From the NCBI RefSeq assembly GCF_022385335.1, contig NZ_CP092431.1:5828001-5892000 (forward strand): DNA of 64,000 bases, read 5' to 3'. A program made the position numbers and the translations under genes. Source of the stretch: Streptomyces deccanensis (GTDB lineage Bacteria; Actinomycetota; Actinomycetes; Streptomycetales; Streptomycetaceae). Shown piece after piece: positions 16,823 to 25,527 of this stretch; the first letter of the stretch is position 1, and every line of letters begins with the position of its first letter. The notes under the pieces were generated by a model. The model saw only the letters and a list, made by a program, of their open reading frames with translations. It searched no databases and was not told the origin of the DNA.

Positions 16823-18226
16823 TCATGCCGGACCGTCGTCGCCGACGCCTGCCCCGCCCGCCACTTCGGCAAGCCTGCGATGTTCGGCGGCCTTGCGTTC
16901 GTACATCTCCGCCATGCGCAGGTGGTACGCCGGGTCGTGTTGTTCGTAGACGTCGGGGATGCCGTCGAGGTCGTCGTCGCGCTCCTCCGCGGCCCACAGC
17001 GCCTGGTACTTGGCGTTCCTCAGCTTCAGCAGGACGGTCGCGAGGACCGCCGCGACGAGCGAACCGGTGAGGACGGCGGCCTTGACGCCGTCGGTGAGCA
17101 CCTGGTCGCCCTCGAAGGCCAGTTCACCGATGAGCAGGGACACGGTGAAGCCGATCCCGGCGAGGGAGGAGACGGCGAAGACGTCCGGCCAGGACAGATC
17201 CTCGGAGAGCGAGGCTCGGGTGAAGCGGGCGGTCAGCCAGGTCCCGCCGAAGATCCCGACCGCCTTGCCGACGACCAGCCCGAGCACCACCCCGAGCGTC
17301 TCCGGCTGCGTGAACACCTTCGCCAGCGCGCCGCCCGACACCGCGACCCCGGCGCTGAACAGGGCGAACAGCGGCACCGCCAGACCGGCCGACAGGGGGC
17401 GCACGAGGTGCTCGATGTGCTCACCGGGGGAGTGCTCCTCGCCCTCGCGCCGGGTGCAGCGCAGCATCAGCCCCATCGCGACCCCGGCGATGGTGGCGTG
17501 CACGCCGCTGTTGTACATCAGCCCCCAGACGACGAGCGCGAGCGGAACGTACACGTACCACCCGCGTACGCCCTTCCTCAGCAGCAGCCAGAACACGGCG
17601 AGGCCGGCGAACGCGCCGCCGAGTGCGGCGAAGTTCAGGTCGTCGGTGAAGAACACCGCGATGATCAGGATCGCGCACAGGTCGTCGACGACGGCGAGGG
17701 TGAGCAGAAAGGCCCGCAGCGCGTTCGGCAGGGCGGTGCCGATGACGGCGAGGACGGCCAGCGCGAAGGCGATGTCGGTGGCCGTGGGCACCGCCCAGCC
17801 GGCCAGGGAGCCGCCGCCGGTGAGGTTGGTGAGTGTGTAGACGAGTGCGGGTACGGCCATGCCGCACAGCGCGGCGATCACGGGCAGCGCGGCCGTTCTG
17901 GGGTCCTTGAGGTCACCGGCGACCAGTTCTCGTTTGAGTTCGATGCCGGCGACGAAGAAGAAGATCGCGAGGAGCCCGTCGGCCGCCCAGTGCGCCACGG
18001 ACAGGTCGAGACCGAGCGCCGCGGGGCCGAAGTGGTAGTCGCTGACGCTCTCGTAGCTGTCGTGCAGCGCGGGGACGTTGACCCAGACCAGCGCCGTGAC
18101 GGCGGCCAGGAGCAGCAACACACCCCCGACGGTCTCCGTGCGCAGCGCGTCCGCCACGAAGGTCCGCTCGGGCAGGGAGAGCCGGCCGAGGACCTTGCGG
18201 GTGGGGGTGGTGCGGGACGCGGCCAC
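16823..18226 (-). CDS. nhaA: Na+/H+ antiporter NhaA
   Basis: A 467-residue antiporter with the NhaA signatures FFFVAGIELKREL, PTATDIAFALAVLAVIG and LTLAVVDDLCAI (the paired aspartates that bind and exchange ions), then SGVHATIAGVAMGL. About eleven to twelve membrane helices are visible. A hydrophilic C-terminal tail of ~55 residues (IPDVYEQHDPAYHLRMAEMYERKAAEHRRL) extends beyond the E. coli protein. GTG at 18226 follows GGAGG. Expected role: sodium extrusion and pH homeostasis. A perfect palindrome lies 73 bp upstream. Confidence 0.93.
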   Translation of the reverse strand: MAASRTTPTRKVLGRLSLPERTFVADALRTETVGGVLLLLAAVTALVWVNVPALHDSYESVSDYHFGPAALGLDLSVAHWAADGLLAIFFFVAGIELKRELVAGDLKDPRTAALPVIAALCGMAVPALVYTLTNLTGGGSLAGWAVPTATDIAFALAVLAVIGTALPNALRAFLLTLAVVDDLCAILIIAVFFTDDLNFAALGGAFAGLAVFWLLLRKGVRGWYVYVPLALVVWGLMYNSGVHATIAGVAMGLMLRCTRREGEEHSPGEHIEHLVRPLSAGLAVPLFALFSAGVAVSGGALAKVFTQPETLGVVLGLVVGKAVGIFGGTWLTARFTRASLSEDLSWPDVFAVSSLAGIGFTVSLLIGELAFEGDQVLTDGVKAAVLTGSLVAAVLATVLLKLRNAKYQALWAAEERDDDLDGIPDVYEQHDPAYHLRMAEMYERKAAEHRRLAEVAGGAGVGDDGPA

Positions 18227-18298
18227 GGTGGGGACCTCCGGTCGGTGGACAGCACGGAACTCTCGCCGACCAGACTTCCCGGCACACCTGTTCTTTAG

Positions 18299-18308
18299 CT
18301 TAGCTAAG
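18299..18308. promoter_or_regulatory. CTTAGCTAAG palindrome upstream of nhaA
   Basis: A perfect 10-bp palindrome, AT-rich for this genome, directly next to the acs terminator and 73 bp before the nhaA start codon. It overlaps a TTAGC-TTAGC direct repeat. It may be an operator or the -10 part of the nhaA promoter; nothing here identifies the binder. Confidence 0.35.
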
Positions 18309-18340
18309 GGGCACCCGGCGTGCCTGTCGCCGGGTGCCCC
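18308..18340 (-). terminator. Strong hairpin terminator after acs
   Basis: A perfect 13-bp GC-rich stem (arms 18308-18320 and 18328-18340, GGGGCACCCGGCG and its complement) with a 7-base loop, starting 21 bp beyond the acs stop codon. There is no U-tract, as is usual in Streptomyces. Confidence 0.8.
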
Positions 18341-18361
18341 TCGTCGTCGTACGTGGACGCG

Positions 18362-20320
18362 TCAGTCCTCGCTGGGCGCCGCCGGCAGCTTGGCCTGGAT
18401 GAGGTCCATGACCGTGGAGTCGGTCAGCGTCGTGACGTCGCCGAGCTGACGGTTCTCCGCCACGTCACGCAGCAGGCGCCGCATGATCTTCCCGGAGCGG
18501 GTCTTCGGCAGCTCCTGCACCGGCAGGATCCGCTTCGGCTTGGCGATCGGGCCGAGGGTGGCGCCGACGTGGTTGCGGAGGTCGGCGACGAGGCTCTCGT
18601 CCTCGGCGTTCGCCGTGCCGCGCAGGATCACGAAGGCCACGATCGCCTGACCGGTGGTCTCGTCGGCGGCGCCGACCACGGCCGCCTCGGCCACGGACGG
18701 GTGCGAGACGAGCGCGGACTCCACCTCGGTGGTGGAGATGTTGTGGCCGGACACGAGCATCACGTCGTCGACGCGGCCGAGGAGCCAGATGTCCCCGTCG
18801 TCGTCCTTCTTCGCGCCGTCACCGGCGAAGTACTTGCCCTCGAACCGCGACCAGTAGGTGTCGAGGAAGCGCTGGTCGTCGCCCCAGATGGTGCGCAGCA
18901 TCGACGGCCACGGCTCGGTGAGGACGAGATAGCCACCGCCGCCGTTCGGCACCTCGTTGGCCTCGTCGTCGACGACGGTCGCGGAGATGCCCGGCAGCGG
19001 TGTCTGCGCGGAGCCCGGCTTGGTCGACGTCACGCCCGGCAGCGGCGAGATCATCATCGCGCCGGTCTCGGTCTGCCACCAGGTGTCCACGATCGGCGTC
19101 GCGTCGGCCCCGATGTGCTTGCGGTACCAGATCCACGCCTCGGGGTTGATCGGCTCACCGACCGAGCCGAGGACGCGCAGCGAGGACAGGTCGAACTTCG
19201 CGGGGATGTCGTCGCCCCACTTCATGAACGTACGGATGGCCGTGGGCGCCGTGTAGAGGATCGTCACCCCGTACTTCTGCACGATCTCCCAGAACCGCCC
19301 CTGGTGCGGGGTGTCCGGCGTGCCCTCGTACATCACCTGCGTCGCGCCGTTCGCCAGCGGTCCGTAGACGATGTACGAGTGGCCGGTGACCCAGCCGACG
19401 TCGGCCGTGCACCAGTACACGTCCGTCTCCGGCTTGAGGTCGAAGACGGCGTGGTGCGTGTACGACGTCTGCGTCAGGTAGCCGCCGGAGGTGTGCAGGA
19501 TGCCCTTGGGCTTACCCGTCGTGCCGGACGTGTACAGGATGAACAGCGGGTGCTCGGCCCCGAACGGCTGCGGGGTGTGCTCGCTGCTCTGCCGGTCGAC
19601 GATCTCGTGCCACCACACGTCACGGGAGTCGTTCCACGCGACCTCCTGGCCGGTGCGGCGGACGACGAGGACGTGCTCGACATTGCCGGCCCGGTCGGCC
19701 GCGTCGTCCACGGCGGGCTTGAGCGCGGAGGGCTTGCCGCGCCGGTAGCCGCCGTCGGAGGTGATGACCACCTTGGCGTCCGCGTCCTGGATCCGGGTCG
19801 CGAGGGCGTCCGCGGAGAAGCCGCCGAACACCACGGAGTGCGCGGCGCCGATCCGGGCGCAGGCGAGCATCGCCACGGCCGTCTCCGGAATCATCGGCAT
19901 GTAGACCGCGACCCGGTCGCCCGCCTGGACACCCAGCTCCAGCAGGGCGTTGGCGGCCTTGCTGACCTCGTCCTTGAGCTCGGCGTAGGTGATGGCCCGG
20001 CTGTCCCCGGGCTCCCCCTCGAAGTGGATGGCGACCCGGTCGCCGTTGCCGGCCTCGACATGCCGGTCGACGCAGTTGTACGCGACGTTGAGCTCGCCGT
20101 CCTCGAACCACTTGGCGAACGGGGGGTTCGACCAGTTCAGCGTCTCGGTCGGCTCCTTGGCCCAGGTCAGCCGACGGGCCTGAGTCGCCCAGAAGCCGAG
20201 CCTGTCAGCCCTGGCCTGCTCGTACGCCTCGGCCGTGACGTTGGCGTTCTCGGCCAGGTCAGCGGGCGGCGCGAAGCGTCGCTCCTCCTTCAAGAGGTTG
20301 GCCAGGCTTTCGTTGCTCAC
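18362..20320 (-). CDS. acs: Acetyl-CoA synthetase
   Basis: A 652-residue AMP-forming acetate:CoA ligase. Seen are the adenylate motif [11 protein letters not shown], the acetate-pocket region [26 protein letters not shown], and the C-terminal [11 protein letters not shown] carrying the lysine that is reversibly acetylated in Acs enzymes. Length and sequence match streptomycete Acs. The GTG at 20320 is chosen because GAGGGAGA lies just upstream and it gives the usual [10 protein letters not shown] start; an ATG 17 codons earlier lacks support. Monocistronic, ending in a strong hairpin. A DasR-like palindrome lies about 95 bp upstream. Confidence 0.96.
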   Translation of the reverse strand: MSNESLANLLKEERRFAPPADLAENANVTAEAYEQARADRLGFWATQARRLTWAKEPTETLNWSNPPFAKWFEDGELNVAYNCVDRHVEAGNGDRVAIHFEGEPGDSRAITYAELKDEVSKAANALLELGVQAGDRVAVYMPMIPETAVAMLACARIGAAHSVVFGGFSADALATRIQDADAKVVITSDGGYRRGKPSALKPAVDDAADRAGNVEHVLVVRRTGQEVAWNDSRDVWWHEIVDRQSSEHTPQPFGAEHPLFILYTSGTTGKPKGILHTSGGYLTQTSYTHHAVFDLKPETDVYWCTADVGWVTGHSYIVYGPLANGATQVMYEGTPDTPHQGRFWEIVQKYGVTILYTAPTAIRTFMKWGDDIPAKFDLSSLRVLGSVGEPINPEAWIWYRKHIGADATPIVDTWWQTETGAMMISPLPGVTSTKPGSAQTPLPGISATVVDDEANEVPNGGGGYLVLTEPWPSMLRTIWGDDQRFLDTYWSRFEGKYFAGDGAKKDDDGDIWLLGRVDDVMLVSGHNISTTEVESALVSHPSVAEAAVVGAADETTGQAIVAFVILRGTANAEDESLVADLRNHVGATLGPIAKPKRILPVQELPKTRSGKIMRRLLRDVAENRQLGDVTTLTDSTVMDLIQAKLPAAPSED

Positions 20321-20414
20321 GACATCTCCCTCGCGGTGCTTTGCCGGGGCGACCGTTGTGTCCCAGGCCACAGCTCATCAGACCCGGACCCTCGATGACA
20401 AGGGCCTTCGTCAG

Positions 20415-20430
20415 ATTGGTTTAGACCTGT
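20415..20430. promoter_or_regulatory. DasR-like (dre) site upstream of acs
   Basis: ATTGGTTTAGACCTGT matches 13 of 16 positions of the dre consensus ACTGGTCTAGACCAGT, including all but one of the central GGTCTAGACC. It sits in the 170-bp gap between the SulP-carbonic anhydrase gene end and the acs start. DasR is the GntR-family GlcNAc-responsive regulator; control of acs would be inference. Confidence 0.45.
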
Positions 20431-20490
20431 GGGCGGGTGGCCCTGCGGCCAGGACGCCACCCGTTCCCACGGACCCGGACGGAAATCGGT

Positions 20491-22875
20491 TCACGCGCGC
20501 GTGTCGTACAGGACCGTCCCGGTCGGGTCGGCCGGCTCCGACGGGCCGATCGTGCCGGTGACCTGATCGAAGACTCCGCTCTCGGGCGCCGCCTCCGTGA
20601 GCAGATAGGCCTGGGCCTCGCCCACGTGGAAGTACATCCCGTGCAGTTCGAGCACCCCCTCGCGCAGCGCGCGGGTGACGGAGTCGTGGGCTCTGAGGTG
20701 TTCCAGCTGCTGGATGATGTTGGTCAGGCACAACTGTTCGATGGCGTCGGCGGGTTCGCGACCCGCGAGACGGGCCCAGGGGCGGTTCTTGTCGGTCGCG
20801 CGCTCCAGACTGGGCCGGCCGTGCCGCAGCCAGCGCTTGAGCGGGGTCTGCGCGCCGTGCGGATCGGTCTTGAGCAGGGCTTGCATCGCGCCGCAGCCGG
20901 AGTGCCCGCAGACCGTGATGGACCGTACCTTCAGCACGTCCACCGCGTACTCGATCGCCGCGGCCACCGAGTCGTCGCCGCTCTCCTCGCCGGGCAGCGG
21001 CACGAGATTGCCGACATTGCGGACGACGAAGAGGTCGCCGGGACCACTGGAGGTGATCATCGATGTGACGAGCCGGGAGTCGGCGCAGGTCAGGAAGAGC
21101 TGCGAGGGCTGCTGACCCTCACGCGCCAGCCGGGCCAGCTCCCCGCGCACCAGAGGGGCGGTGTTGCGCTGGAACGCGCTGATGCCGCGCGCCAGTTGGT
21201 GACCGCGCGGGCCTTCGGCCGCCTCCTCCTGCGGTGTGCCCGCCGTCGGGGTGTCCGGGGCCTCGCACTGGTGATTGCGCCAGGGCGTCCAGGGCCGGCA
21301 GCGGCAGCCGGCCGCCGAGGTGCTCGCGGGCTCGGCGATCCGGGTCCCGGCGCGGCCGGTGATCTCCACGGTGCCGCCCCGCGCGTGGTGCGCGTGCTGC
21401 CAGTCCTGCAGCGACTCGTACGCCGCGTGGTCCATGAACGAGCCGTCCAGCTCCACCACGGTGGCGGCGCCCACGGGGACCTGGTGCAGGGCACGGCTGA
21501 GGCGGGGCACCGCCAGGAACGTCAACTGGCCGCGCACATGGACGTGATGGACCCCGTCCCTCTCGTCGTGGGTGATGCGGGTGCGGGTGAGGCGGTGCAG
21601 GGCGACGCCGACGGCCACGGCGATGCCGAGCGCGACGCCCTCCAGGACGCCGAAGACGACGACTCCGAGGGTGGTGACGGTGTAGACCAGCACCTCGCGG
21701 TGGCGGGTGACCGTGCGGATGTGGTGCAGGGACACCATCTGGATACCGACAGCCATCACCAGGGCGGCGAGTGAGGCGAGGGGGATCAGCTCCAGGACAG
21801 GCACCATGAGCAGGGTGGCCGCCACCACCCAGACGCCGTGCAGCATCGTGGAGTTGCGGCTGGTGGCGCCGGCTCGGACGTTGGCCGTGCTGCGGACGGC
21901 GACGCCGGCGATCGGCAGGCCGCCGAGGACGCCGGAGACGACGTTGGCCGCGCCCTGGCCGCGCAGCTCGCGGTCGAGGTCGGAGCGCCGTACGTCGGTC
22001 CGTCCCGCCGCCAGTTTGTCCATGGCGACGGCGCCGAGCAGCGACTGCACGCTGCACACGAGCGTGGTGGTGAGGACGGCCGCGACGAGGCCGAGCACCG
22101 GCCCGTCGGGCACTCCGGCCAGGGCGTGACTCCGCCAGGACGGCAGCTCGACCTTGGGCAGGCTCAACGCGGCGACCGCGGCCGCCGCCGTGGCGCCGGC
22201 CACGGCGACCAGGGCCGCCGGGATCATGCGCAGTTGCCGGCCGACCGCGCCCGGGAGCCGGGGCCAGGCGAGCAGCAGGACGAGGGTGAGGACGCTCACG
22301 GAGAGCGCGGCGGGGTGCACGTGCGCCAACTGGGCGGGCAGGGCCCCGAGGTTGGCGCTGACGGAGCTCTGCGGGGTGCCGCCGAGCACGATGTGGAGCT
22401 GGGCGACGGCGATGGTGACGCCGATGCCGGCGAGCATGCCGTGCACGATCGCGGGGCTGACGGCGAGCGCCGAGCGGGCCACGCGCAGGTGGGCCAGGCC
22501 CAGTTGGGAGAGGCCGGCGAAGACGGTGATGGCACAGGTGGTGCGCCAGCCGTACTGGTGGATGAGGTCGGCGGTGACGACGGTGAGGCCGGCCGCGGGG
22601 CCGCTCACCTGGAGGGGGGAACCGCCGAGGCGCCCGGCCACGATGCCGCCGACGGCTGCTGCCACGAGGCCGGCCTGGAGCGGGGCGTCGGTGGCGAGGG
22701 CGATGCCGAGGGACAGGGGCAGGGCGATCAGGAAGACCGCGATGGAAGCGGACAGGTCGGCGGCCGAGACATGGAACCGGCGACGCGGTCCCTCCGGCGG
22801 GCTGTGCGGTCGGTGATCACGCTCCGTCCGGTTCGAGTCCGGGTCGGTGGTGGGGGTGGGGACGCAGGCGGACAT
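20491..22875 (-). CDS. SulP-family anion transporter fused to beta-carbonic anhydrase
   Basis: A 794-residue fusion. Residues ~45-430 form a SulP transporter with multiple membrane helices and the VSGPAAGLTVVTADLI and GLPIAGVAVRSTANVRAGA signatures; ~435-530 is a STAS-like domain (VELDGSFMDHAAYESL). A Cys-rich linker leads to a type-I beta-carbonic anhydrase with zinc ligands C597, H658 and C661 and the D599-R601 dyad (CADSR, HSGCGA). Expected job: bicarbonate (or sulfate) uptake coupled to CO2 interconversion at the membrane. ATG at 22875 is preceded by GGGAG; a start 27 codons upstream would only add an Arg-rich leader. Divergent from a secreted lipoprotein gene. Confidence 0.9.
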   Translation of the reverse strand: MSACVPTPTTDPDSNRTERDHRPHSPPEGPRRRFHVSAADLSASIAVFLIALPLSLGIALATDAPLQAGLVAAAVGGIVAGRLGGSPLQVSGPAAGLTVVTADLIHQYGWRTTCAITVFAGLSQLGLAHLRVARSALAVSPAIVHGMLAGIGVTIAVAQLHIVLGGTPQSSVSANLGALPAQLAHVHPAALSVSVLTLVLLLAWPRLPGAVGRQLRMIPAALVAVAGATAAAAVAALSLPKVELPSWRSHALAGVPDGPVLGLVAAVLTTTLVCSVQSLLGAVAMDKLAAGRTDVRRSDLDRELRGQGAANVVSGVLGGLPIAGVAVRSTANVRAGATSRNSTMLHGVWVVAATLLMVPVLELIPLASLAALVMAVGIQMVSLHHIRTVTRHREVLVYTVTTLGVVVFGVLEGVALGIAVAVGVALHRLTRTRITHDERDGVHHVHVRGQLTFLAVPRLSRALHQVPVGAATVVELDGSFMDHAAYESLQDWQHAHHARGGTVEITGRAGTRIAEPASTSAAGCRCRPWTPWRNHQCEAPDTPTAGTPQEEAAEGPRGHQLARGISAFQRNTAPLVRGELARLAREGQQPSQLFLTCADSRLVTSMITSSGPGDLFVVRNVGNLVPLPGEESGDDSVAAAIEYAVDVLKVRSITVCGHSGCGAMQALLKTDPHGAQTPLKRWLRHGRPSLERATDKNRPWARLAGREPADAIEQLCLTNIIQQLEHLRAHDSVTRALREGVLELHGMYFHVGEAQAYLLTEAAPESGVFDQVTGTIGPSEPADPTGTVLYDTRA

Positions 22876-23014
22876 GTTCTCCCGTCTCCTCCGGGGCTGC
22901 GCGGACGCGTCGGTTCGCGGCCGTGGGGCACGGCGTTCAGCGGCGGGATTTCTCAACGCTCAGTAAACGAATCGTAATGCAGGGTAAAGGACGTGCAAGA
23001 ACATTAGCCGCAAA

Positions 23015-23033
23015 TGGGTCATCAGATCACCCA
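23015..23033. promoter_or_regulatory. Inverted repeat between divergent genes
   Basis: TGGGTCATCAGATCACCCA: arms match at eight of nine positions around the centre. It lies in an AT-richer 261-bp divergent region, 140 bp from the SulP-fusion start and 104 bp from the lipoprotein start, so it is placed to control either or both. Confidence 0.4.
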
Positions 23034-23136
23034 TGGGGGTGAATGAAGCCTTTCATCGGCTTGTCGTATTAATCATGATCGGAACTCTGTGTGACCTTGG
23101 CCGCTCTGCCCCTGAGCGAAGGAAGGTGGGCGGGAC

Positions 23137-24441
23137 ATGGCCGTCACCCAGAGGATCGCCGCCGGAGTCACGCTCGCCGCGACCTGCGCCGCGGCGCTCG
23201 CCGGATGCGGGATCGGTGAGCCGACGACGACCGCCGGCTCACCCGGCGCGAACAGAACCGAGCAGGAGGGTCGGCAGGGCGGGCCCACGGAGGGGGGCGC
23301 CCCGGCGCCGCCCAAGACGGCGGTCCGGCTGATCGGCGACGGCTCCACCGCGTACACCGGTGTGCAGCCGCACCTGCCCAGGCCGCAGCGGCTGAAGCCC
23401 GGTCAGCGGCCCCCGCAGTTCGTGGTCTTCTCCTGGGACGGCGCGGGGGAGGACGGCCAACGGCTCTTCTCACACTTCCGCGAGGTCGCCCGGGCCAACG
23501 ACGCGACCATGACGTACTTCCTGAGCGGCGTGTACATGCTGCCGGAGGAGAAGCGGGACCTGTACCGGCCGCCCCAGCACTCGCCGGGCCGCTCCGACAT
23601 CGGGTTCAACGACGTCCGCGGAATCAAGGACACCGTGGAACAGCTGCGCGGCGCGTGGCTGGAGGGCAACGAGATCGGCACCCACTTCAACGGCCACTTC
23701 TGCGGTCCCGGCGGCGGGGTCGGCGAGTGGTCGGTCGAGGAGTGGAAGAGCGAGATCGCCCAGGCCAAGTCGTTCGTGAAGGCATGGAAGACCAACACCG
23801 GAACGAAGGAGGCCGAACCCCTGCCCTTCGACTACGACAAGGAGTTGATCGGCGCCCGCACACCCTGTCTGGAGGGGCAGACGAACTTCATGCGGGCCGC
23901 CCGCGACCTGGGCTTCCGCTACGACACCAGCGGCGTCCGGGACCAGGTCTGGCCCGAGAAGAAGGACGGGCTGTGGGACCTGTCGATGCAGCTGGTCCCC
24001 GTCCCGGGGCGGGACTTCGAGACGCTGACCATGGACTACAACTTCTACGTGAACCAGTCCGGCGCCCGCGCGGGGTCCCCCGGCCGACGGGAGCAGTGGG
24101 GCGACCAGTTCCGTGACGGGCTGCTCGCGGGCTTCGAGCGCGCCTACGAGGGCAACCGCGCGCCCCTGATCATCGGCAACCATTTCGAGTCCTGGAACGG
24201 CGGCGTCTACATGCGCGCCGTCGAGGAGACCATCGAGGCGGTCTGCGGCAAGGCCGAGGTGCGCTGCGTCTCCTTCCGGCAACTCGCCGACTGGCTCGAC
24301 GCCCAGGACCCGAAGGTCCTGGACAGGCTGCGCGGCCTGGGGGTCGGCCAGTCACCGAAGGGGGGCTGGGAGAGCTTCCTGTCCGCCGGAGCGGCACCGG
24401 CCCCCAAGGGGGTTCCCGGGGCGCCCGCGGCAAAGCCGTAG
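23137..24441 (+). CDS. Secreted lipoprotein with polysaccharide deacetylase-like fold
   Basis: A 434-residue exported protein. A signal sequence ends in the lipobox LAGC (Cys ~24), followed by a Gly/Pro/Ser-rich linker to about residue 62. The domain then shows FSWDGA, ATMTYFLSG and GNEIGTHFNGHFCG, which echo the NodB order Asp, ATFF, HxxxH; the putative metal ligands (the Asp of SWDG and the two His of THFNGH) are kept. Four further cysteines may form disulfides. Activity on a cell-wall or surface glycan is plausible but unproven. It is convergent with the ATPase gene that ends seven bases away. Confidence 0.75.
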   Translation: MAVTQRIAAGVTLAATCAAALAGCGIGEPTTTAGSPGANRTEQEGRQGGPTEGGAPAPPKTAVRLIGDGSTAYTGVQPHLPRPQRLKPGQRPPQFVVFSWDGAGEDGQRLFSHFREVARANDATMTYFLSGVYMLPEEKRDLYRPPQHSPGRSDIGFNDVRGIKDTVEQLRGAWLEGNEIGTHFNGHFCGPGGGVGEWSVEEWKSEIAQAKSFVKAWKTNTGTKEAEPLPFDYDKELIGARTPCLEGQTNFMRAARDLGFRYDTSGVRDQVWPEKKDGLWDLSMQLVPVPGRDFETLTMDYNFYVNQSGARAGSPGRREQWGDQFRDGLLAGFERAYEGNRAPLIIGNHFESWNGGVYMRAVEETIEAVCGKAEVRCVSFRQLADWLDAQDPKVLDRLRGLGVGQSPKGGWESFLSAGAAPAPKGVPGAPAAKP

Positions 24442-24447
24442 CCGCAC

Positions 24448-25428
24448 TCACACGGCGGCGGGGACCTCTTCGCCGAGCACGAACTCGGGGTCGATCTGCG
24501 CGGCCAGATCGGCCCCCGTCCTCTCGTTGCCCCAACTGGTGGCGTTCTTCAGGTGGAAGTGCGCCATCTGACGGGTGTAGCGCTCCCAGTCGCGCAGCTC
24601 GTACGTGGCGTCGGCCGCTTCGTGCAGGGCACGCAGACCACGGCGGTTGACCTCCTCCAGATGCTCGAAACGGGGCGGGCGGCCCTTCTCCAGGGCGCGC
24701 ACCCAGTCCGAGTGCCCGAGGGCGACCAGCAGGTCGTCCCCGACCTCGGCGCGGAGGAAGTCGAGGTCGTCCTGGCCGTGCACCTTGTTCCCGACGACCT
24801 TCAGGGCGACGCCGTAGTCGGCGGCGTACTCCTTGTACTGGCGGTAGACGGAGACCCCCCTCCGGGTCGGCTCGGCCACGAGGAACGTCATGTCGAAACG
24901 GGTGAACATGCCGGAGGCGAAGGAGTCCGAACCGGCCGTCATGTCGACCACCACGTACTCCTCGCGGCCGTCCACCAGGTGGTTCAGGAACAGCTCCACC
25001 GCTCCCGTCTTGGAGTGGTAGCAGGCGACCCCCAGGTCGGCGTCGGTGAAGGGGCCGGTGACCATCAAACGGACGGCCCCGCCGTCGAGTTCCACCGGGC
25101 GGGCACAGGCGTCGTAGATCGCGTTGGGCTCGCAGATCCGCACCAGGCGAGAGCCGTCGCCCGGCGGGGTGGTCTTGATCATCGTCTCGGCGGAGGCGAT
25201 CCGTGGGTTGGAGCCCCGCAGATGGTTCTTGATCAGTGCCAGTCGCTCGCCCATCGCGGGCAGTTCGGCCGCCTCTGACTCGTCGAGGCCGAGGGCGGCG
25301 CCCAGGTGCTGGTTGATGTCCGCGTCGATGGCGACGACGGGGACTCCCGAGGCGGCGAGGTGGCGGATGAACAGGGCGGACAGCGTGGTCTTCCCACTCC
25401 CGCCCTTCCCGACGAAAGCAATTTTCAT
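24448..25428 (-). CDS. CooC/MinD-like nucleotide-binding ATPase
   Basis: A 326-residue SIMIBI ATPase starting MKIAFVGKGGSGKTTLSALF (deviant Walker A at residues 7-14), then VVAIDADINQHLGAALG and VVVDMTAGSDSFASGMF. The pattern resembles CooC-type maturation ATPases and MinD relatives. Partner and cargo are unknown; no metalloenzyme genes adjoin it. ATG at 25428 is preferred; GTG two codons earlier is possible and neither has a clear ribosome site. It is divergent from the Fic-like gene, 99 bp away. Confidence 0.8.
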   Translation of the reverse strand: MKIAFVGKGGSGKTTLSALFIRHLAASGVPVVAIDADINQHLGAALGLDESEAAELPAMGERLALIKNHLRGSNPRIASAETMIKTTPPGDGSRLVRICEPNAIYDACARPVELDGGAVRLMVTGPFTDADLGVACYHSKTGAVELFLNHLVDGREEYVVVDMTAGSDSFASGMFTRFDMTFLVAEPTRRGVSVYRQYKEYAADYGVALKVVGNKVHGQDDLDFLRAEVGDDLLVALGHSDWVRALEKGRPPRFEHLEEVNRRGLRALHEAADATYELRDWERYTRQMAHFHLKNATSWGNERTGADLAAQIDPEFVLGEEVPAAV

Positions 25429-25527
25429 GTTCACTAACGGTAGCGGTGCGGGCGCCAAGGGTGTTCGCGCGGTGGGGAAGACCACTCCTTCGAGGGGTCG
25501 GCCGCCGGTGCGCGTAGGGTCGTACTC

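Noticed and set aside
18295..18310. Iron-regulator (DmdR/IdeR) box
   Set aside because: TTAGCTTAGCTAAG resembles only half of the 19-bp consensus, and the target (nhaA) is not an iron gene.
23137..24441. Polysaccharide lyase or chitinase assignment for the lipoprotein
   Set aside because: The ordered SWDG, ATMTYF and HxxxH pattern fits the deacetylase fold better; no lyase or GH18 motif is seen.
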